Notes under the pieces: model-generated
Seen by the model: only the letters and a program-made list of their open reading frames with translations
Databases searched by the model: none
What the model was told of the DNA's origin: nothing
Program-made: the position numbers and the translations under genes
Assembly (NCBI GenBank): GCA_963971225.1
Contig: OZ020267.1
Location: 70,655,718-70,719,717, forward strand
DNA length: 64,000 nucleotides
Direction of reading: 5' to 3'
Origin: Melieria omissa
Taxonomy: Eukaryota; Arthropoda; Insecta; Diptera; Ulidiidae
In this document: positions 20,947 to 33,528 of the stretch, piece after piece
Numbering within the stretch: the stretch's first letter is position 1
Layout of the letters: the number at the start of each line of letters is the position of its first letter

Positions 20947-21595
20947 TTAAGTGATACATTCATTCCAGCACTTCTCTAACATTTCGACACCTTTCTTGTA
21001 AAATAACTCATCTTTGGCCTTAAAATAGGTATTTTTTTGAGCGATCACCTCCTCATTCGAGCCAAACTTTTTTCCTGCGAGCATTTTTTTTAAGTCTGCA
21101 AACAGTTAAAGGTCATTGGGAGCCAAGTCTGGTCTAGGGTGGGTTCAGAAGTAATTAGAAGTTTTGTTCGTGCAATTTTGCCATCGTAGCGAGAGACTTG
21201 TGGCACTGTGCATTGCCTTGTCTGTTAGCAAACGCGGCACCCATTTCGAAAACAGCTCTCTTATGGACAAATGTAATGCAAAATAAAACCCGCACGCCCC
21301 TTTGATATCTTGACAGTATCAGCTATCTCCTGCAATTTCACTTAACGGTTTTCAAAAACAATTTCGTGTACTTTTTTAACGTTTTCCGGCGTAACCACCT
21401 CAATTGGCCGACCAAAGCGCGGCGCATCGTCGGTGTTCGTACGACCACTTTTAAATTGAGCAAACCAATCAATAATGGTAGATTTTCCGGGTGCAGAATC
21501 CGGATTACACTTATCGATCCAGGATTTTGTTTCAATTGTGTTTTTTCCCATCAAAAAGCAATGTTTTATGAGAAAACGAAATTATTTGTTTCCAT
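20947..21595 (-). pseudogene. Mariner transposase with large internal deletion
   Basis: The minus strand starts with an ATG (21593-21595), METNNFVF, then after a one-base shift LIKHCFLMGKNTIETKSWIDK. It continues GKSTIIDWFAQFKSGRTNTDD and PENVKKVHEIVFENR. After a decayed stretch comes KWVPRLLT, joined directly to remains of NA-CHKSLATMAKLHE. The end reads LFADLKKMLAGKKFGSNEEV, FYKKGVEMLEKCWNECIT and a stop at 20947-20949. About 130 residues with the first two catalytic Asp are deleted, and several stops and shifts follow. It is related to the mariner at 13811-15093 but is clearly a different, older copy. Terminal inverted repeats were not found. Confidence 0.85.
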
Positions 21596-21892
21596 TGTTC
21601 TTAACACGAACAAAGTTGTTTAACTAAAAAAATTGTTATTTTTGAACCAAACGTCACATCGTAATAAAATTCTTAAAATAAAAAATATTATTTCTCGTTT
21701 TGTAGCGCTTACTATGGGTCAGACCGGGGACTTATCAGCCGATGTGTTAGTTTGTCTCTGATTTTTAGTTTTGTTTGATATTTCTAACTTTGATATTTCT
21801 GACTAAAATCGAATTTTATGTCTATAACTTGTCTGTTTCTATGTCTTGTCGTCTAATCTTGTTTGCTTGTCTATCTTTCTCTATTTATTGAT
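21596..21892. other. Unique AT-rich stretch
   Basis: No gene recognised; short degenerate TCT/TGTCT repeats occur near 21750-21880. Confidence 0.4.
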
Positions 21893-22015
21893 ATTGAAAC
21901 GAAGAGGCACTCTGTGCTGTGCATGAACGCTTTTCCAAGCATACTTTTAGGCATGCACTTTGAAGTACGGCAAATATGGTATAATTCGCTTGGTATAGTT
22001 CGCTTGGTTGACAGA
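21893..22015 (+). mobile_element. LTR fragment of the solo-LTR family
   Basis: About 120 bp match the U3 start of the LTR at 33529-33944: GAGGCACTCTGTGCTGTGC, CATACTTTTAGGCATGCAC and TATAATTCGCTTGG. The TATA, R and U5 parts are missing. A short duplication (TATAATTCGCTTGG / TATAGTTCGCTTGG) occurs at its end. Confidence 0.7.
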
Positions 22016-24057
22016 TTTGTAACAATTTTATTGCAAATTTCTTTTTAACTTCCACTTTTGGCGCATAATTTGTTCTTCACTTCATTGAAAATTTTTTTTT
22101 AACTTTTTTTTTTATTTAAAAAAAATATTAAATATTAAAAATAACAAATTTTTTTTATTTATTATATTTTTTATATTCAAATTTTTTATACTAAAATTAA
22201 ACCGTGTACTTTTATTGAAACACCCTTTAGATTCCAATTTTCTGGTTATTAATAAAACAACTCTCTACTCATTTTCTCCTTTCATTTTGATTTTTTACCC
22301 CTTCCCAGTCCCAGTCAGCATTTCCGTTCAAACGCCGCTTTGCATCTTTCGTTCCCCCATTTTGAGTTCATTGCTCATATTTCTTCTCCGGCTTCTGGTT
22401 CGGTTCACGTCGAGTGCTGTCAGCATGTTAAACAACCGTTAAACTTCCCCTGACAATGTCTTTCAAACTTTCTAAACAAAAGTTTTACGTGTTATTGCCA
22501 CCTCGTTGCCGCTCGCTCCAACTTCCAACACTTGACAACTCCGCTGTGTGTGTGCGGCGCAGCCTTTCAAAAATTTCACTCCTTGTACATTTGTCACTTC
22601 TGCGGCACACTGCCGTGTCACCTTTTGCACACCACTTGGCCCATCCAATGTTTCGCTTATTCCAACTCGCAGCCACTTCAAGCGCGTCGCGTTACCTTCT
22701 CAAGAGAGATGAGGGCGTTTGCACCTAAAAATAGGCAACAATGGCACTTGTGACTTGACAGCGTTGCCATTCTGTGTGGGTGTGTGTGTGTAGTATAGTC
22801 GTCGGAAAATCGGTGTGCAGCAGCTTTCGATGGGAGCTGTTGTTGTTGCTGGTGTCGATGCGCGTCGCTTAACTGCAAATTTACTCAACTGTGTATTGGC
22901 TCATGATTTTGAAGTAGTAATGGTTATTTGTGTAAAGGTTGAAGTTGTTTAAATTGTATTCAAAGTTTTGTGTGTGCGCGCCATCTTTGATTTTTGGCGC
23001 GTGAAATTGCATTAATGAACTCAACCAATTGTCGTCGTTGTTGTCGGTGTCTGAAAATATTTTTCGTGCATTTCGGACAACTTCTATTGACATTTGTTAA
23101 ATGTAGCGCAAATTTTAATTGGCCCCAAACTGAAAGCGGATGCACAACAAACAGCAATGAAAACAAACGAAGCATACTTTTCGGCTTAATAATTAACTGT
23201 TGCACTGACAAATGGACAATTAATTAATGATGAGAGCGAGAATTTTGTGTCAGCCTGCGATGTGAATTTTAATGATGTAATTAAATGCATTTACTTGATG
23301 AAATTTAAATGTTTATTGAAAAAGAAACTGAGTGCTGCTTTTAGGCGTTTTTGCGAAATAACAAAAATATCATTGAACTCCAGTTAAAGGTTAGAAAATA
23401 CTATTTAAAGATGCTTGTAATGCTGCATTTGCTCATTTCTGCTGATGTCAAGAGAGAATACAAAAATAAGTTGCCTACTTTTAGGCGCCATTTTCATATT
23501 CTAAAGGCCTTTCTTGATCCATGTATAGGTTTTTGCTTTCAATATTACTAATTCCACTAAACTCATCTAAATGCGCCCACATTAGAAGCTTTGTATTAAA
23601 TCTTGGCAACCTTTTAGGCGCCTTTAGCACGTATTTAGTTGTAAGCAATGTCAGCAATTCATATCTTTAGCATTTAATATCTTCAAGGGCTATGCAAGTC
23701 ATGGGTTTCGTCAGCTCATTCACGCAATGCGAACAACATTTAATTGTGTTGTGTTAAACATTGCCGACTTTCGGGCGCATTAACACAGCTCACATGGGCA
23801 CTAAAGCCACAAACACACACACTCGCACTCACACTCACTCACATAAACACGCATACCATGGTTCGGTTAATGTGCCAAAGCCCAAACGAAGGCACGCAAA
23901 TAATTAATGAAATCAAACCGAGGAAATGCGTTTTATGTGCGTTGCATACGAAATGCGAATTTCGCCTAAAAGCCTACACACGATTGGCTGCTTGTTGACT
24001 CAACCGCACAAATAAAACTAATTAAGTACCAATTTTTTTCGTTCTGTCTCTTTTCAG
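22016..24057. other. Unique stretch with several TTTTAGGCG motifs
   Basis: No gene recognised. An AT-only tract lies at 22080-22200 and CA/TG tracts near 22780 and 23813-23850. TTTTAGGCG(CC) motifs occur at about 23341, 23478 and 23612, spaced about 135 bp, with variants at 23766 and 23960. The segment 22440-23250 is richer in unique sequence and may be regulatory. Confidence 0.45.
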
Positions 24058-24196
24058 CTGATTTTATCACGAAACACACACTTACACACTGAACGCGTGT
24101 GAGACGGAAATCAAATCAAACAGCAAAACAATTTCTGTGCTTCCAGCAACGCAGCGAGCAGTTGAAGCGGACAACAAAATTGTTGAAGAACAAAAT
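24058..24196 (+). other. Candidate untranslated internal exon
   Basis: 139 nt bounded by a strong 3' splice site (GTTCTGTCTCTTTTCAG, ending at 24057) and a consensus 5' splice site (AAAAT|GTAAGT, donor at 24197-24202). A CTAAT branch-point match lies at 24018-24022. All three frames contain stops, so it would have to be a 5' UTR or non-coding RNA exon. The direction agrees with the recursive splice site at 58368. The prediction rests on splice signals alone. Confidence 0.4.
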
Positions 24197-24202
24197 GTAA
24201 GT

Positions 24203-25184
24203 AGCAATGCGTGCGAGTATAGCATACATTTAGGCGCCTAATAGGTGAACGAGTGTGTGTGGTGAAGCCGAAATGTTGGCAGTTGTGGAGTTGTTGTGGG
24301 CGAGAGACAAGTTGTGTGTGTGGGGATAATTTCCTTAAGAATTTATACTATTTTCATTAGAATTTAAAACCTTTTGAGCATTTCTTATAACTTACGAACA
24401 CAATTTCGTACAATTTTGAAAAAAATTTTTAATTTTTCAAAACAATTTTTAGCACTCAAAGTCCAAGCAAATCATTGTCACTTATATTTTGTTAGTTTCT
24501 ACTTCAATCAATTCTTTTTTTTAACTAAATTTTAAATGCCATGAAATTCCCGAAATATTTGCGTTGTAAAATTTTTATTCGTGTGGTTTTTTGTAAATTT
24601 TTTTTTAATTAGTGTACAAACTACAAAATGTAGTTGGTGTGGCAAATTGTTGCAATCTTATTTGCGCTGTTGTTGTGCAGTACATTTTCTCACTTGGCAC
24701 TGTTTTTATTGCTATTAAAATTCTCGCTCTTCTGCTGCCACCTTCACCTGTCATTTCTCAAATGGCTGCATGCAGTTTTGTAATAAATTTTTGCATACAT
24801 TGTGCCACAATTTTTGCTTGCGGTGTCTTGTCTCAGTCGTAATGTGTGTGTGTGAAATGGAGTATTGCTGTGTGCTACACTTGAGAGCAAAGAAAAGTAG
24901 TAAACAATTGTGAAATATGTGTTTGTGTGAAGTTTTTTTTATTTTACCCATAAATGTTGGAATTTTAGAAGCACTTCACAAATGATGCAGTTTTCAATTT
25001 TCAACTACAATGAAGATGATTTTTTAAGAGTTTGGTTGAATTTTTAATTTTTTTAATTTATTCACAATCAAAATCACAACACGTAGTAAAAACACATAGG
25101 CAATTTTACTCTCAGAGCTTTGCCATTTCCTGCTGAAAGGACAGCCGCCAAAAGAAAAAATTGTTGTTTTTCTTTTTTTCGGTG
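24203..25184. other. Intron-like AT-rich stretch
   Basis: No gene. A CATACATTTAGGCGCC motif lies at 24223, and TG-rich tracts near 24253-24320 and 24845. The remainder is poly-T/poly-A rich. Confidence 0.5.
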
Positions 25185-25187
25185 TTA

Positions 25188-25265
25188 ACGCAACGGAGTA
25201 TTGAACTCGCGGAATCTTGACTCGCGGCCCAACGCACTAGCCAGCTGAGCTACGGCGGCTGCCAT
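25188..25265 (-). repeat. tRNA-like SINE-type element, minus strand
   Basis: The minus strand reads GCCGCCGTAGCTCAGCTGG, with an A box TAGCTCAGCTGG, then GTGCGTTGGGCCGCGAGTC and a degraded B box GAGTTCAATACTCC. An A-rich stretch follows. The order and spacing match a tRNA-derived sequence, but the B box has lost the GGTTCGA core and the stems do not pair fully. It is a SINE head or tRNA pseudogene. Confidence 0.5.
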
Positions 25266-25636
25266 ACAACAACTACTTAAAATATTTAAATTTGATTAGG
25301 TGAACTTGGTTTTTACCTCTCTAGAGCAGCTTGAAGTGCATTGGGTTCCCATTCCAGAGGTCGTGACAACAATTTGTATCTGACTTGGTTACGCATTTTT
25401 CCTAAATATCCTATTTTTCTTTCCTTCTAATAGTGTCCCATACCTTCAGCACTACCCAGGCTGTTTCTTTACCCTTAGAAAATTTCCTATTTTCTCTTAT
25501 CAACCAGTACTGTGCCCTTTGTCCTTGGAAGGACAACTACGACAGAAGTCTTTGATTCGATTGGAGTTGGTTTCTTCTTAAAACAGTCTTCCACAAGTAT
25601 GAAATTTAAGGATTTGTAGCTTAAGTTGAGTTTTTG
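25266..25636. other. Unique stretch, nothing recognised
   Basis: No gene or repeat identified between the tRNA-like element and the 246-bp array. Confidence 0.4.
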
Positions 25637-27195
25637 TCTGTACAGTTCTCTTTTAAGAGTTTCTTCTTCTGAAAAATATAAAAATTTCAACTATTTGAAA
25701 CTTTAAAGTATTTGAAAGATCCAAAAGAAGTTTGATTTCTAGAATTATGGAGAACTTAGACGTTCACAAAGGTGCACGACGTCATTTGGCAACAAAATCT
25801 CGAATACGTTAGCGATAACCAGTTTTGCCTTTCAATGTTGTAGGAGTATGATTTCGTTCAGAGATTATTTGCGTCTTCCATACAGTTAAAATAGTCCTTT
25901 GAAAAGGTGTTTTTTCGGAAAATGTTAAAAATTCAACTATTTGAAGCTTCAAATTATTTGAAAGACCAAAATTCAGTTTGATTCCTGGAATTATGGAGAA
26001 CTCCGGAGTCCACAAAGATGTATGACGTCATTTGGCAAAAAAATAGCCAATAGGTTAGCGATAACTAGTTTTGGCTGGGAATGTTGTAGCAGTATGATTT
26101 CGTTCAGAGATTATTTGCGTCTTCCATACAGTTAAAATAGTCCTTTGCAAAGGTTTTTTTCGGAAAATGTTAAAATTTCAACTATTTAAAGCTTCAAATT
26201 ATTTGAAAGACCAAAATTCAGTTTGATTCCTGGAATTATAAAGAACTTAGACGTTCACAAAGGTGCACGACGTCATTTGGTAACCAAATAGCCAATAGGT
26301 TAGCGATAACTAGTTTTGGCTGGGAATGTTGTAGCAGTATGATTTCGTTCAGAGATTATTTGCGTCTTCCATACAGTTAAAATAGTCCTTTGCAAAGGGT
26401 TTCTTCGGAAAATGTTAAAATTTCAACTATTTGAAACTTAAAAGTATTTGAAAGACCCAAAAGAAGTTTGATTTCTAGAATTATAGAGAACTTGGACGTT
26501 CACAAAGGTGCACGACGTCATAGGGCACCAAAATCTCGAATACGTCAGCGATAACCAGTTTTGCTTTTCAATGTTGTAGGAGATTGATTTCGTTCAGAGA
26601 TTATTTGCATCTTCCTCATAGTCAAAATAATCTTTTGCAGGAGTTATTTCCGGGAAATGTTAAAATTTCAACTATTGGAAACTTTAAACTATTTGAAAGA
26701 CCAAAATTCAGTTTGAATCCAGGAATTATAGAGAACTCCCGAGCCCACAAAGATGCATGATGTCATTTGGCATCAGAATATCCATTAGGTTAGCGATAAC
26801 CAGTTTTGCCTTTCAATGTTGTAGGAGTATGATTTCGTTCAGAGATTATTTGCGTCTTCCATGCAGTTAAAATAGTCCTTTGCAAATGTTTTTTTTCGGA
26901 AAATGTTAAAATTTCAACTATCTGAAGCTTCAAATTATTTGAAAGACTAAAATTCAGTTTGATTCCAGAAATTATAGAGAACTCCGGAGTCCACAAAGGT
27001 GTATGACGTCATTTGGCAACAAAATAGCCAATAGGTTAGCGATAACCAGTTTTGCCTTTCAATGTTGTAGGACTATGATTTCGTTCAGAGATTATTTGCG
27101 TCTTCCATACAGTTAAAATAGTCCTTTGCAAAGGTTTTCTTCGGAAAATGTTAAAATTTCAACTATTTGAAGCTTCAAATTATTTGAAAGACAAA
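25637..27195. repeat. Tandem array, 246-bp unit, about 6 copies
   Basis: The anchor GTTAGCGATAAC recurs at about 25808, 26054, 26299, 26545 (as GTCAGCGATAAC), 26789 and 27037, giving periods of 244-248 bp. Each unit also holds GATTTCGTTCAGAGATTATTTG, a TTCAACTATTTGAA near-palindrome and a (T/C)GACGTCAT site at about 25779, 26023, 26268, 26513 and 27004. Short minus-strand frames of 68 codons repeat in two units and are by-products. Confidence 0.92.
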
Positions 27196-28894
27196 AAAAA
27201 TTGTTTAAAAATAGAAATTTTTGATTTCCATATCAAAGTCGATGTTTGCATAAATTGTTTACATTCGAATCTGTTTTTGATTACTTTTTAGAAAACACTT
27301 CTTGATAAAGTCGCTGGCGGCACTTTGAGTTTCTTGATTGCACTTCAACATTAATAATTCCTCATCGATTCAAATTCAATCACAAGTTCAGCCCACTGCT
27401 TCAATCTTACACCGGTCGCTGCCGTCTTCACTGCTCTATGATCAACCGTAAGCCAAACACAGTGTTTTTTCCTGGCCTGCTTTTAGGCTGACTTCATATT
27501 AAATAAAATGCGTTTAATGTAAAAAATAAAAAAGATCCGTAACCAAACTTTTTTAAATTTATTTTCCAAACTTTGTTTTTTATATTTTTCCAGACCACTT
27601 TTAGTGTTGCTTCTTTATTCGTATTTTTGTTGTTGTCAATATTAAAATCCCCTCAAGTGAATGGCAGCTGGTGGGCAATCACCGTTCTGCTTCGTCGCCA
27701 ATCATTTATCCCACTTGAATTATTTGCCAACGCATAAAATTTCAATAAAAATCGCATCAATTGGCAATCAGCTTATTGCCAGCTCAATGCCAACGTTGCC
27801 GGCATGAACGACCGCAAGCGGCACACTATGCATTCAACTAGTTTGCCTGTGTGTGTCTGCGTGTGCGTAAAGCTTTCCCTCGTTCTATTATTGCAAATTA
27901 TGCAATTTTACCTTTAACCCATTTTACAATTGGCAACGTTTCGCTTTTAGTAGTTTTCGTTTTCGTTCTCTTTTCACTTTCGCGCAACAAAATTGGTTAA
28001 TGTCGTCTTATGGCACAATTCGTCGTTGTCTGTTTGTTTGTATTGGTTTATTTGCTGTTTACTACTACTAGCTGGCTGCTCTACTTACAGCACACACACA
28101 CACACAAGTGTGTGACTTGTTCTGTACCACCGCAGAATCAAGTGAAGAGAAAACGCGAAATCAATAAATTTTGCTCAAGTTCATATTTTGCAAGTAAAAT
28201 AGAAATGTTGTAAAAAATTCCAACGAATCGTGCCGCAACACTAAAAGACATGAATACAAAGCAGCCAGCAAACTGAGCCAGAGGGGGGAAATATAATGCA
28301 AAAAGTAGCAACAACACTGGCGCTAGTTGGCCCAATCCGCTGGTTTGCCAGCGTTGCCACCGCAATTGAATGTTGCCGCTGCTGCTGCTGTTGCCGGCCA
28401 GGGAGAGATTAAGCCAACTGACAAATGCTGCGCTCGATGGCTGAGCGAATTTATTTATTTGTCTGTCTGTTTGTGTTTGTGGGTGTGGGTGTTTTGGTGT
28501 ACCGAAAGCGGCCACACTGCAACTGCTCCCGAAATCCTATTTCTTTGGTAACTTTATTTGTTTGCTGGTGGGTGGGTCGATGGGATGGCAGATGTGGCGC
28601 ACCCATTTTTCGCCATTTCCGGTTTGATTTGACGCCTCCCCATTTTTTCGCGTTGCTGCTTCCTCCCTTTTTTTGCAGTTATTGGCAACTGCTCGACAGT
28701 ATGCAGCAGCAGCAGCAGCATCCATGAGTAACCGCTGCCACTAATAATAAGAGTTGGCAGATGGGGTTGAATGAGGTTGTTGCCACAGATTAATGGTGGG
28801 TGAAGTGGATTGGCTCGCTTGTCGTTTTAAGTCTTAGTATTTGTTTTGAAAGATGATTAATTTGAAAAACTTGTGTCAACTTAAATTTTTAAAT
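27196..28894. other. Unique intron-like stretch with a GC-richer core
   Basis: No gene recognised. 28290-28720 is GC-richer with CTG/CAG runs and gives 100-125-codon low-complexity frames on both strands. A TTTTTTTGCAG acceptor-like site at about 28677 has no supporting exon. The block could be regulatory. Confidence 0.45.
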
Positions 28895-29885
28895 TTAATG
28901 TAATGTAAATGTAAAAATATTTAATTTTTAAAAATATTTAATTTTTTAAAATATTTAATTTTTAAAAATATTTATAAAAATATAAAACTAATTTAATTTA
29001 ATTTCTTTTAATTTAATAAGTAAAAAAAAAATTTAAAATCATGACATATATATAAAAAGTTTAAATAAATAATAAAAAATAATAATATAAATATAAATAA
29101 ATAATAAAAATTTTAAATATAATAAATTAATGTAAAAATATTTATAAAAATATAAAACCAGTTTATATAAAAAAATTTAAAATCATAAAATAAATACAAA
29201 AATTTTTAATAAATTCTAAAAATATTAAACATAAGAAAATATGTAAAAGTAGAAAATCATTTTATATAAAAAATCTAAAAATCTAAATCTAAATAAAATA
29301 CATAAACAATTTTTTAATAAATAATAAAAATTTTAAAATATGTAAAAATATTTAATTTTTAGAAATATTTATAAAAATATATAAAATACATAAAAAATGT
29401 TTTAATAAATAATAAAAATTTTAAAATATGTAAAAATATTTAATTTTTAGAAATATTTACTATTATATATATTTATATAAAAAAATTTAAAATCATAAAA
29501 AAATTATGTAAAATTTTTTTAATAACTTAAAATTTTAAAATTTTAAAAATTAAAATAAAATATATGAAAAAATATTTAATTTTAAAAACAATATAAAAAA
29601 AAGATAAAACTAGTTTGTATACAAAATATATACAAATTTTTAAATAAATAATAAAAATATGAAATATAAAAATAAAAAAATCCAAAATCATAAAACACAT
29701 AAACAAGTTTTTAATAAATAATTAAAATATGAAATATAAAAATATATATAAAAGTACAAAATAATTTTGTATAAAAAATTTTAAATCATAAAACGTATGA
29801 ACAATTTTTTAATAAGTAATAAAAATAGGAAATATAAAAATATATAAATTAATCTAAAATCATAAAAAGTCTAAAAAATAATTTT
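28895..29885. repeat. Extreme A/T low-complexity tract
   Basis: About 1 kb almost free of G and C, made of TAAAAATATTTAATTTTT and AATAAATAATAAAAATTTT modules. Parts recur at roughly 100-bp intervals (for example 29330-29360 and 29411-29450). It may be a decayed AT-rich satellite. Confidence 0.8.
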
Positions 29886-30267
29886 GAATAATTTTTGTTT
29901 TTAAATCCTGGAAGAAGAATGTCAACAAACTTGCAACAATACCTGAAATGGGTGGTTAATGGGGTTTCCACAATAAATGCTGGTTTTTGCTCACACAACT
30001 TCGATTGTATGGGAGGCACTCTCTGGTGGTAAAGTTTTTAATTTGAATTCATTTTGTATTTTTTGCATTCAAGAATGTGGCCAATCTTAGAATAAATCAT
30101 GCAATTTGGTTCAGTAGTTTCAGAGATGCGACGTTATCCTGTTTACTTTACTACTACACTTATAAGTTTGGGGCCAATTCCATAGAAAATAACTAGTTTC
30201 GTAGCCCCCTTAAGAATTGGAGATGGCGACTAGGTATATCTTGTTACGAATACTAGTTCTAGTGGGC
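29886..30267. other. Unique stretch left of a solo LTR
   Basis: No gene. A stray TGTTACGAATACTAG at 30242 resembles the nearby LTR end but is outside the bounded LTR. Confidence 0.4.
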
Positions 30268-30661
30268 TGTTACGTATCTCTGGATTGTGTAATTTGAAAA
30301 TAAAACACACTCAGTTTCTCAAACGCAGTCAGTAAAATAAACCGACAATAACTTTATTTCACACTTTTACACTTCACTATCTTTACACTTCAGTATTTGC
30401 TCAATTACTCCGTATGGCACCTTCACTAGTCAAAATCAGACTGACTCGCTGCGCCGCATATGGCCGCTTTTTATACCTGTCCGGCCATCGCGCAGATCGT
30501 TCTCGCACATTCCGGAGTGGACTAAAGCTTTCCATGATGATCGCGACCATCATTGCCAGGTTGGACTAAAAGTTTCCATCATTGCCAGGTTGGCCTAAAA
30601 GTTTCCCTTATCATCGCGGCCGTCGTTGCCAGATTGAATTATAGCACGACGCGTAGCGACA
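30268..30661 (-). mobile_element. Solo LTR, same family, minus orientation
   Basis: 394 bp starting TGTTACGTATC and ending GTAGCGACA, flanked by GGGC (30264-30267) and GGGT (30662-30665), a duplication with one mismatch. The minus strand carries a TATAAAAAGCGG box and an AATAAA-containing end. It matches the LTRs at 11354 and 33529 in the AAACGCAGTCAG, TTTACACTT and TTCTCGCACATT blocks but is more diverged. It has an internal short repeat, GACTAAA(A)GTTTCC, in three copies near 30515-30606. Confidence 0.7.
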
Positions 30662-33528
30662 GGGTTGCAATATGAAGAAAACATTCGGAAGTTAAAATTA
30701 ATGGGGGTCGGTCTAACATTTGATACATCTGGGAGCAACCTGGGAGCCATAGGAGACCATTATATAAAAACCATCATTTTGTATGGGAGCCTCATTAAGG
30801 GTTGGAGATAGGGGATTAGTATGTTCCAAAGAAATGTTCAGCAGGAAAAATTAGTTATGGTCAGTCATGGATTTTAACCCGCTAAGAGCAATTTCTGAGC
30901 AGCTGTGAAGCAATTTGCTGAATTTTCAAGCAGTTTGGTGTTCATTGATTGCGATGTGATACCATTTAAAGCCATTCTAGCCTCTACATTTTCTGGCTCA
31001 TACACTTTTCCATCAAACCACATAAAATAAGGGGTTCGGGCATCGAAATCGAAAAAAAGGGCACCTTAGTCATGTCTAAAGTGTTTAGTTTTGTCTGCCC
31101 TGAAACAGAGACTTACATTAAAATGATTTCATTGATCGCTTTCTGAAAGAAAATCTTCCATGACTTTTACTATTTTTGAAACCAAATTTATTATAAAAAA
31201 CTTAAAATATTCTAAAGAAAGAAGTATTAATACATGAAGTTTAAAATCTTCTTCCATTACTTCTATTACTTCCTCCATGATCCTGTGAAGTATAGTTGTG
31301 AAGTATAGTCTCGGGCAGGTGTTGTCCGAATCCCAAATCTAATCTACTTCTTCCATACTTCCCATTTAACTTGCCGTCTAATTTCTTTGACAATCTTGCC
31401 TACACTCTTCTCGGGCATCAATTTGGGCCTTTGGAGTCCTGCGACTGCACTTGCTGAGAAACCAGTACGCGATGCCTGTCTTACCTCACCTAACATATTC
31501 TCAATAATCAATGCTAAGGCTGCAATAATCTGAAATAACAATACTACAATAATACAATTTCCATGAATTATTCACTCGCATCAATTGCTCCAATTTAAAT
31601 TCATCTAATTATATTTAATAATTAACAATTGGAATCTTGTATTCACATTAATAAGTCATCGTAATGCTGTGCGCTGTGCTGAATTAATTGAAATTTTGGC
31701 AATTGTTGGAAAGGGAAGCATTTTTGATGTAAACAACAACAACAAAACCATAACAACAACAATAACAACAAATAACAACAAGAAATAGTAATAACAATTG
31801 ATCTATGTAGCATGCGATAAATTAAAATTTATTGCATGCGAGAAATTGAAGCAAAATACACAAATATTATTGCGAATGTTACTAAACGAAGTGGGTGTCT
31901 ATATATATGTTTGTGTGTGTATGTGTGTGATGGGCAAATAAATAAATTTTGTATTGGGATTTGTTGTTGTAATTTTGTGCATATGTAAAATGTAATTTTC
32001 ATTTGATTTGTCTTTCAAAGGCACACACACACACATACTGACTCACGTATGTGAAAAATGAAATGTGCGCCAATTTGCCAAACAAAAATTAATTGTCTGT
32101 TCGGCACAAACCAAATAAACAATAACAAATTTCAAACACACACACCTACACACAGACAACTGTGCGTAATATTAGAATTTCAAACCACCAGCAAAAACAA
32201 TAAATAAAACCACCAATTATGCATTACAAATGAGCGCCGCTGTGCCACCTATGCAATTCCCTTTCCTCCCTCCACTCCACCACCTCCCCCCACCTACCCA
32301 CTGCCACCTCTACTTATTTCCCATATCGTCTCTAAGCGCCAATAAAGCGAAAATTTATTTCGCTCCGCCTGTCGGTGGCAGCGGTTTGGGGCGCATTATT
32401 TTTAATTATACAATAAATTCCCACAGGTTTTGAAGCTTTTTCAGGCTTTATAAACATCCTGCTGGCGTTGTTGTTGCTGTTGTAGTTGTTCGCACAAATC
32501 CATTGAAACTGCGCGATATTAAATTTTAATTAATCTTTTGCATATTTGCCAGCGCGAGTGTGTTGTGGCGTTTAAATGAAATGCATACAAATTGCATAGC
32601 AGCATTTTAGGCGCAATCATTTGTGCGCGCGCGCGTGTTTTATGCGTAAATCAATTTAAAATGCAATTAAATTCCCACCATGTTTTTTTGTCGTTCTAAT
32701 GCCACAAGACAACAACAAAAACTCATTAATGCAAAACAATGCAATGTTCATGTGCATTGCATACTTTTAGGCGTTTAAGAGTAAAACGATGCATCAACAA
32801 TAGAAGCAGCGAAAGGATCATTGCTGCTGGCTGCTGTGTGACATTACATAATAAGTTGTCAGCGTTGCCAGCTGGTTTGTGTTTTTATTGCGTTTGTCAT
32901 TTCCACTGAATTCCACTGAAACATACATTTGTATTTTAATTGCCACTGAAAGGAATTGTTTTTTCGAGCTTTTTGTTGTTGTTATTGTTTTTGTGCATTT
33001 GAGTGAACATGTTGAATGTGTTGGTGTTGTTGTATGTTGGCAGCTAAAATTTTAATTTGCTCATTATTAATGCAACAGGCATGTGGCCGCATAATACATG
33101 CAATGCCACAACAATGTTGCCACCTGTCCTAAAAAATTGTAGTAATAAAAATTTAATTGCAAGTTTTTGTGTGTTGTCACAGAATTCAAAGAGACAAATT
33201 GAAACAAAATCAAACAGATAAATTAAAAAAATTCAAACAGATAAACCAAAAAACTTTAATTTGACACATTAAAAAAAGTCAAACGGTTTTTGCTGCTCTT
33301 TTGCTACCAAACAATTTGCCGAAATTAACTTTTACTTGCTTATGGCATTTGCAATTTTTTATTAATTTATATTCAACTGCACTGTTTTTGATTAGTTTTT
33401 CTGTATTAGCATATCAAACTGTGTTTGGTTGTATATTTCATTTCAATTTTGAGCTAAAGTTCTTTTGGAAAGCGCAAAAATGTCATTAAAACTTGTGTAA
33501 ATAATAATTTTCTTCTTTCTGTTTCTAT
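30662..33528. other. Unique intron-like stretch
   Basis: No gene recognised. It contains CAA/AAC tracts (31728-31800), TG/CA tracts (31900-31930, 32022-32038, 32138-32158), a polypyrimidine CCTCC-rich block at 32260-32310 and the motifs ATTTTAGGCGC (32605) and CATACTTTTAGGCG (32761). Confidence 0.5.
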
